Source of the DNA: Ambrosia x helenae
Taxonomy: Eukaryota; Streptophyta; Magnoliopsida; Asterales; Asteraceae
DNA: 64,000 bases
Assembly: GCA_030844895.1 (NCBI GenBank)
Contig: CM061233.1
Location: forward strand, 54,241,453 to 54,305,452
Direction: 5' to 3'
Made by a program: the position numbers and the translations under genes. Each line of letters starts with the position of its first letter. Positions within the stretch are counted from its first letter, which is position 1. Below the pieces are notes generated by a model. That model saw only the letters and a list, made by a program, of their open reading frames with translations. It was not told the origin of the DNA and did no database searches. Below are positions 58,557-64,000 of this stretch, in pieces.

Positions 58557-59943
58557 TGGTACCTATTTGAATGATCTAACAGACGTTTGAATCAATCACA
58601 ACTCGATTTCATGGTTTCCAGACGTTAAATTATGTTTTTGTTGAAAGGTTGAAACCCTAGAAACCCTAGATCCTTAATTGAACCCAAAATCATGTGATTT
58701 TTCCATGTTTTTGATAATTCGAGGGTTAGGTTTTCATTTTCGCACCTTTCTATACAAGTTTCATCATTGAATTCGGACAATTAGAGTGTTTATGGACTGA
58801 TTTGCAGAAAATATTGAAGATGAACACGTTTTTCTGTAGAATATCAAATGACAGCTTGATTCGACCTTTCGGGAGGTCGAACGGGTGGTTTAGAGGTCGA
58901 ATGACTTAGTTACACATTCATTCATGGTGATAATGGAGGTCGAATTAGATGAAGTGTGTTCATTCGACCTCACGATGGGTCAAACGGAAGATGTCTATTT
59001 TCATTCGATCTTAACAAGACTCATTCGTACTAATTGATGTTCATTCAACCTAAACATGGGTTCGAATGGAAGGTTATGGTATTCATTCGACCCTTCGACA
59101 TATAGAATGAAAAATTTATATTTTATGGGCTAAAAAATTTCGGGAGAAAATTTTGATGGTAGACATAGATATTGTTGAAGAGAAATGAAATTGTAAGGTT
59201 CGAATTCATGCTGATCCAATATCGTGTGTTCAACTGTTAATCATTGGTATTCATGTACAGATATAGTAATTGTAACAGATGGGTTTCTGATCAGTTGTTT
59301 ATGATGATGAAACGTGATATTGTGGGGTATTCAATTGAATCAAGAGTACTGCTGAACGATGATCCGATTCAGAATACTATTATGGTCCAAATCAAATATA
59401 TTTTTATTCCGCAAGTTGAGAACAGTCAACCCAGTTCCAGTTTGATTGAAGGAACTTGTTCAAACAAAGTTGTTATTTACAAGCAAATCAAGACTGTGAT
59501 CTCAATGTTCTGATAGTAATGAGGGATCCCAGTAGGAGTCATGTGGCACGTAGATCCAACGAAAGTTTCAAGGTTATAGTCCTGAAGAATTTCAAGAGTT
59601 ATTGGTGGTTATTGTTAGGCCCCGTCGAAAACTTCAGTTTCTGAAGCATTTCAAGTCCGCAATGGTACTGGTAGTTCCCGCTGAAAACTTCTGGATGCTT
59701 GATCCACTCGTCTACGGCTAGTATTCTTAATCACAAAGCTTGAAACATCAGCAACCTGTTGAACAGATGAAGTTACTCAAGAACATGTTGATTATCGTTA
59801 TCTTACGGGATCTCAGAGAAACATTGTGAAGCATCAGTCAAGGGGGAGATTGTTGATGTACCAACGTGCCTGATACTTCAACAATACTTACTGAAGATGC
59901 AAGTTGTGTTTAGCATTCGCCTGCAACGTCCAAGGGGGGGATT
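58557..59943 (+). other. Interior of the short Copia derivative with dyads and two purine tracts
   Basis: No gag or pol motif. 58858-59110 repeats CATTCGACC/GGTCGAATG dyads six or more times. Two polypurine tracts lie near the end: CAAGGGGGAGAT at 59839-59850, followed by TGTTGATG like an LTR start, and CAAGGGGGGGATT at 59931-59943, which is the one joined to the 3' LTR. Multiple purine tracts upstream of the 3' LTR are described for Sireviruses. An 89-codon frame at 59244 has no recognisable domain. Confidence 0.7.
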
Positions 59944-61427
59944 TGTAACACCCCAACCGATGGCGGAAACATCGAGGTGTTACGTAGTGATAATTGTTCA
60001 ATAGCTCATGGTACTAAATGAAAGTTGAATAATATTAATCAATTTACAATTTGCCTTACATGTAATGATTACAAAAGTTGATTAAAATAAACTAGGTCCA
60101 AAGCTCCTATGTGTTCCAAGACTTGTCAACTTCCAATAGCAAATGAACCTGAAACATGTTAAGTTGGAAAGATGGGGGGCTCAACTATAAATAGTTGGTG
60201 AGAATACATAGGTTTTTGCATGTAATAGAAATCAATAGTTTGTATAGCAGTCATAGTAGAGACATATCAATGAATAATGCTAGAGTATGAGTCCGACATG
60301 TAACAATGCGTCTTTTGTACAATCAAACCTTGTGTCAACTGAGACCTAACTCGAAAGTTAGTAAAAGTGTAATTGTTATCAATCATCCCTGAATTTATGC
60401 GGGGGGGTCAGTTTGTCAGACCTATAGCGCTATAATCTAAACAGGCGGCGTGATCAATGTTAATGATTGTACTGTGTCTTTTTGTTACAGTCAAATTGAA
60501 TAAACAAGTTTCAACAATGTAAGAATGAGTAAATGATAGTATAAAACATGTTTCACCCTAAAATGTAAAACAGAAAAAGGGGCTATGTAAACTCACCTTA
60601 GCAAAGTATCAAGTCCTTTGTAATGGAATAGGTGTGGTCCAGACGTTGCCAAGTATTACCCTATTTTTAAGGCAATAAATAAGTCTAAGTTTTTCTAGTC
60701 TACAAGTATTTCTAGGGTTCCAAATTTGGGGATAGATAATTGTTTAATTGTTATTTTAGATTAATTGTTAATAATCTAATAAATAAAAAGAATTATTAAA
60801 AATAAATAAATAAAAGACCTTTTTGTAAAATTTTGATTAAGATGGTTGTATTATAATGTTGTAAGTATGAAAATAATTTTTATAAAATTATTTTCTTAAT
60901 AATTGAATATTTAGTATATTTATATTTATTTGTCAAAATATAGTATTAATGTCTAAAAATATTAAAATTAATAAAGTTTCAAATTAAAATTTATATTTCT
61001 GTTCTAAATGAACAAAAATAATTTATGTAAAATTTTGATGTATAAATAGTGAAAAATGAATTTATTATGAATTATTTATGATTAAAATAGTAAAAATTGA
61101 TTAAAAATTTTATATAAACATTTTTCTGAAATAAAAATTTATTTCTGGAACATTTATTGATTCATAAGTTCAAAATAATTTTTGTGGAATTTAATAAAAT
61201 CGTTATATATTTTAATAGAATTTTCAATTTATAATTGAATAAACTTGTAATATATTTTATATATATTAAATAAATGATTTTTGAAAAATTAAAAATTGTA
61301 TAATAAACTTCATCATCAGAATAACACAAAATAATTTTTATAAAATTTTCACTTTTAGTATTTAAAACTATTTTTAAAGGAAATAGAGAGTATAATTATG
61401 GAAGAAAAGCTTAAAAAAATGTTGTTT

Positions 61428-61505
61428 GTGCTAGGACTCGAACCCGAGTCACTGGCATGTTTAGGTTTTAATCACAAGCCCAGCCCCAACTGGGCTGGAC
61501 CCTGA
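61428..61505 (-). other. tRNA-like segment A in the solo LTR
   Basis: Minus strand: AGCCCAGTTGG resembles an A box and GGGTTCGAGTCC an exact B box, about 45 nt apart, within tRNA spacing. The acceptor arm does not pair well and no clear anticodon loop is defined. A tRNA-derived remnant or a Pol III promoter-like module rather than a tRNA gene. Confidence 0.5.
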
Positions 61506-61590
61506 GAACGATTATACTCGGATTCAATTTCTTATATTGTGTGTGTAGTGTTAAATACTATATATTTTAAGGTAAAAGAAAAAGAAGTTG

Positions 61591-61666
61591 CTTGGGGTTG
61601 GGATCGAACCCGCGCCCTTTGACTTAAAACGTGGTGCACAACCATCTGAACTAATCAGATGTTTGT
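61591..61666 (-). other. tRNA-like segment B in the solo LTR
   Basis: Minus strand: TTAGTTCAGATGGTTGTGCACC is D-arm-like with an A-box look; CGCGGGTTCGATCCC is a T-arm with a perfect B box. Ends with CCAACCCCAAGC. The best tRNA resemblance of the three, but the anticodon stem is weak. Confidence 0.55.
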
Positions 61667-62259
61667 TTTAATTTGTTGCAGAAATTAGTTTATACAGATA
61701 CCAAATGAGTCATCTTCCCCAAAATTCTTTCTTTGAACCCCTAGTTTTCGCATTTGATTATACACGCTGTTAAAGCTTAATTAATCATAGGGTTAATGGA
61801 GTACAAGGGCCGAATAATGTATGGATACAACCAATTGATTCATACCTGTGGGTTATAACGACGAATAAGAAAACAATTTCCTTCGACCAAAAGCTTTAAA
61901 ATTCGTAGGTTTGAGAGACGTTATGCGAATGATGATGTGGGGTTAATGAATTTCGGCACACTTGGGTTGTAAGGAAGGGCTCAATTTATAGAATTACATT
62001 CGATTCATATATTTAGAAAATTTGACCCGTTCTTAATATAAAACGCGTATTACCTATATAATTGGAATGTTTTTACACGATTTCTTGGCGTGGGAAACAA
62101 GTTGGAGACCGATTTCATCATTCCATACTTAATCCTAATCAAAATACACGTAATTGATCTTGATTAGGAATGTTCAATCGGGTGTTGACTTTGTGTTGGT
62201 TGACCTAGTTCACGAAGGAAAGGGATAAGTTTAGTTGGGTCTGAATTAGAGCACAAACA

Positions 62260-62339
62260 GTCACATGGCTCAGTGATTGTTTGTTTGCTGTTGAATCAGT
62301 TGGGCTCGGGTTCGAGTCCCGGAACCAACACATTTTTTT
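62260..62339 (+). other. tRNA-like segment C in the solo LTR
   Basis: Plus strand: ATGGCTCAGTGATTG is A-box-like, then GGGCTCGGGTTCGAGTCCCGG is a well-paired T arm with an exact B box. It is followed by ACACATTTTTTTT, an oligo-T that would stop Pol III. Acceptor pairing is poor. Confidence 0.55.
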
Positions 62340-62563
62340 TGAAGCATTTTTATACTCAACTATATATATATATATATATACATATAATGATTATACTAGT
62401 AAAAAAAATGTTACGAATAATTTCAAAACACACTAAAACGTCGAGATTCAACGAGTTTTTATTAAATAATTATTTGTATAATGTGTTAAAACGTACCTTG
62501 TTTAAAACAACCACATTTTTTTATTAATTAAAAATTTAGGGAAAATTTGCGATGTTACAAGAT

Positions 62564-63048
62564 TGTTGATGCACTTTATGTGGACGTCACTGTCGAATAG
62601 ACTAGGGTTGAGTCGTATGTTGTATAACATGAGATTGTGGTGATCCATAAGGGCATTTTATGGATCTGTTGCATTTGTTAATATAGACCAAAACATGAGT
62701 CATTAGTTCGAACCCTACAAGGGTCGAACCAGTTGGTTCGACCTCCTAAAGGGGTCGAATGGACTCTATGTCTTTGGCCTATATATAGCAATCTCATGAG
62801 GATTTTTCATTTGAAGATTGTGAGTTTGTGTTTAGAATGCACTCAAGGGGGAGGTCATGCCCGACCTCCCCCGGCCCCGAGATAGATGTTTATCCTACTG
62901 ATGACAGTGTTTGAAACCGTTTCTGATGTAATACGAATCTGTGATGACATTGTTTTCATCTATTTCTGTTTCGTCTCAAATCGTCCATCTGAAACCGAGT
63001 TGTATTCGCGTAATCGATCCATGGATTCGGTCCCAAACCGAAATTTCA
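62564..63048 (+). repeat. 3' LTR of the short Copia derivative
   Basis: 485 bp, the same length as the 5' LTR. Carries the same hairpin (62847-62872) and dyads (62706-62760). It ends AAATTTCA and is followed directly by minus-strand gag coding. Confidence 0.9.
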
Positions 63049-63914
63049 TTCTGTATAAACTCATTGATGGTCCAATACTGATACGCATCCTTCTCCTTCA
63101 AAACCTCAACATGTTGACTCCAATATGGAGGCAACGAGTCAGCAAACTTATCCACCAATTCCTACATAGGAATGTTAATCTCATAATTCGACAACTCAGA
63201 TAATAAATGACAATATCTTGGAATGAGCTCCTTCAATGTCTCATTTCCCACATAGCTGAAATTCTCAAACTCTTTCTTCAGCTCCTCCATATGAAGTCTT
63301 CTCGTCTTCTCATTACCATCATGTCTATTCTTCAAACAATCCCAAAGTTGTTTGGAAGTAGTACATGATCCAAACTAATGCAATAAGTCTGTGGACAAAG
63401 ACTGAGACAATTGAGAAATTGCCTTCTTCTCGAGTGCAAACTTCTTCTTTTCATCATCTTTTAAATCTTCAAGTGGAATTGGGATGTTCGTGTTCTCAAC
63501 TATCGGAGCAACATATCCCTTCATGATCATTTGCCATGCTTCTCCTCCTTCTAATCCCAATCCTTCAAGATGAATCTTGAACTTTTTCTGCCAATTGTAA
63601 TAATCTGACATGTCCAACAGCTTAGGAAGACAGTTACCACTACCCGATGATAAGTCATTGATGAGTGTGGTAATCGCACTAGTAGTCTGAGACTGAACCG
63701 CTGCTGCTACAACTCCCTAAAGATCATTCACTTGTTGTTGTGGAGGTTGAGTAACAGGTGGTGGTGTTGAACTTGTCATAGCAATGTAGTTTATTGGTTG
63801 TGATGGTTGTGTGTTCATTTTCTGAGAAGCAACTGCCCATGGATTCATCGGAACATGATGTTGTTGTCTTATTGCAGGTCTAGGTGTAGAAGAATATCCC
63901 CAAATGTTATCCAT
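63049..63914 (-). pseudogene. Copia element 4 gag N-terminal part
   Basis: Start Met at 63914 gives MDNIWGYSSTPRPAIRQQHH and a Gln/Pro/Ser-rich leader with stops near 63717. 63617-63375 is capsid (DMSDYYNWQKKFKIHLEGLG, KKKFALEKKAISQLSQSLS), continuing through EELKKEFENFSYVGNETLKE, HLLSELSNYEI and FADSLPPYWSQHVEVLKEKD to YWTINEFI, where the 3' LTR of the short Copia derivative cuts it. It is a paralogue of element 3 gag (SYVGNKSLKE there). Upstream CAT and TCGAA dyads at 63965-63998 suggest the element's 5' leader continues beyond the window. Confidence 0.85.
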
Positions 63915-63956
63915 AATGCTCAAAATGTAAGCACTTAGAAAAATCTCCAAATACAA

Positions 63957-64000
63957 ACTCAGATTCGACCTCTGAATGTAAAACGTGGGTTCGAATGTAG
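63957..64000 (-). other. Leader of Copia element 4 with a TCGAA dyad
   Basis: ATTCGACCTCTGAATG and GGGTTCGAATG form another member of the dyad family, as in the leader of the short Copia derivative at 58858-59110. Confidence 0.5.

Larger units (their letters stand above)
59944..62559 (-). mobile_element. Solo LTR (2616 bp), Gypsy-like, inserted at the PPT/LTR junction
   Basis: Plus-strand ends are TGTAACACCCC and GATGTTACA. The 5 bp on each side (GGATT, AGATT) differ at one position and fit a target duplication, because the undisturbed junction would read ...GGGGAGATTGTTGATG. The style of the ends matches the Tekay and LARD LTRs read on the minus strand. There is no interior or second LTR, so internal sequence was lost by LTR-LTR recombination. 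The middle (60720-61380) is very AT-rich; three tRNA-like stretches lie at 61428-62330. Confidence 0.82.
58056..63048 (+). mobile_element. Short non-autonomous Copia (SIRE-like) derivative with nested solo LTR
   Basis: 485-bp LTRs (58056-58540 and 62564-63048) start TGTTGATGCACTTTATGTGG and end AAATTTCA. They differ at about 25 sites (about 5%). A primer binding site follows the first LTR and purine tracts precede the second. Without the solo LTR the interior is about 1.4 kb and codes for no recognised gag or pol, so it is a non-autonomous member. The flanking 5-mers (TGTTG at 58051-58055, TTCTG at 63049-63053) do not match, and the right flank is a gag while the left is not, so recombination or deletion has altered a flank. 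Confidence 0.85.

Noticed and set aside
59244..59513. 89-codon plus-strand frame in the short Copia derivative
   Set aside because: No gag, pol or third-ORF motif. Length is not exceptional for AT-rich DNA and I cannot tell it from chance.
61428..62339. Functional tRNA genes
   Set aside because: B boxes are exact but acceptor stems and anticodon loops are not well formed, so I list them only as tRNA-like segments.

Overview
The window is plant nuclear DNA made almost entirely of transposable elements, most of them decayed and many nested. I find no complete host gene. The Copia gag/pol families, the extra ORF downstream of pol and the style of the MITEs suggest a dicot, possibly a composite (Asteraceae); this is inference and the sequence does not prove the species.

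Layout. 1-2.7 kb is AT-rich non-coding DNA with about 20 copies of a 12-bp palindrome (TAACATRTGTTA type) in diverged tandem units. 3.0-3.4 kb is a small gene fragment on the minus strand. 4.6-10.0 kb carries three small hAT-like MITEs and a complete 3.5-kb non-autonomous CACTA element (TGC target duplication) that holds exon-like captured DNA. 11.6-12.2 kb has a fragment resembling an AT-hook (AHL/PPC) gene. 12.6-17.7 kb is the 3' end of an Athila-like Gypsy element; its LTR is split by a MULE-type foldback element and by a PIF/Harbinger element that keeps only its Myb-like ORF1.

17.7-47 kb is one degenerate SIRE/Maximus-type Copia element on the plus strand (gag, protease, integrase, RT, RNase H, long spacer, third ORF, LTR-like end). 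Its gag is interrupted by a 10.7-kb Tekay/Del chromovirus on the minus strand (18,779-29,471, GTTAA duplication) and by a 6.2-kb LARD-like element with a 0.6-kb interior (30,783-37,017, CAATG duplication). LTR pairs of both insertions differ by only about 1% by eye, so they are recent, yet the Tekay coding region is already broken.

47-54.3 kb joins a second plus-strand Copia fragment tail-to-tail to a third, minus-strand Copia gag, which carries a 580-bp hAT MITE. 54.4-57 kb has a third-ORF fragment followed by unrecognised protein-like sequence with 464-bp and 98-bp tandem duplications. 58.06-63.05 kb is a short Copia derivative with 485-bp LTRs; a 2.6-kb solo LTR holding three tRNA-like segments sits exactly at its polypurine tract/3' LTR junction. 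The window ends in another minus-strand Copia gag.

The parts do not form a pathway. The biology is element-on-element insertion, with autonomous families (Tekay, SIRE) presumably mobilising short derivatives in trans. The least explained signals are the palindrome array, the repeated TTCGACC/GGTCGAA dyads of the Copia family, a perfect GC-rich hairpin kept in both copies of the short Copia LTR, the tRNA-like trio, and the captured gene-like sequences.
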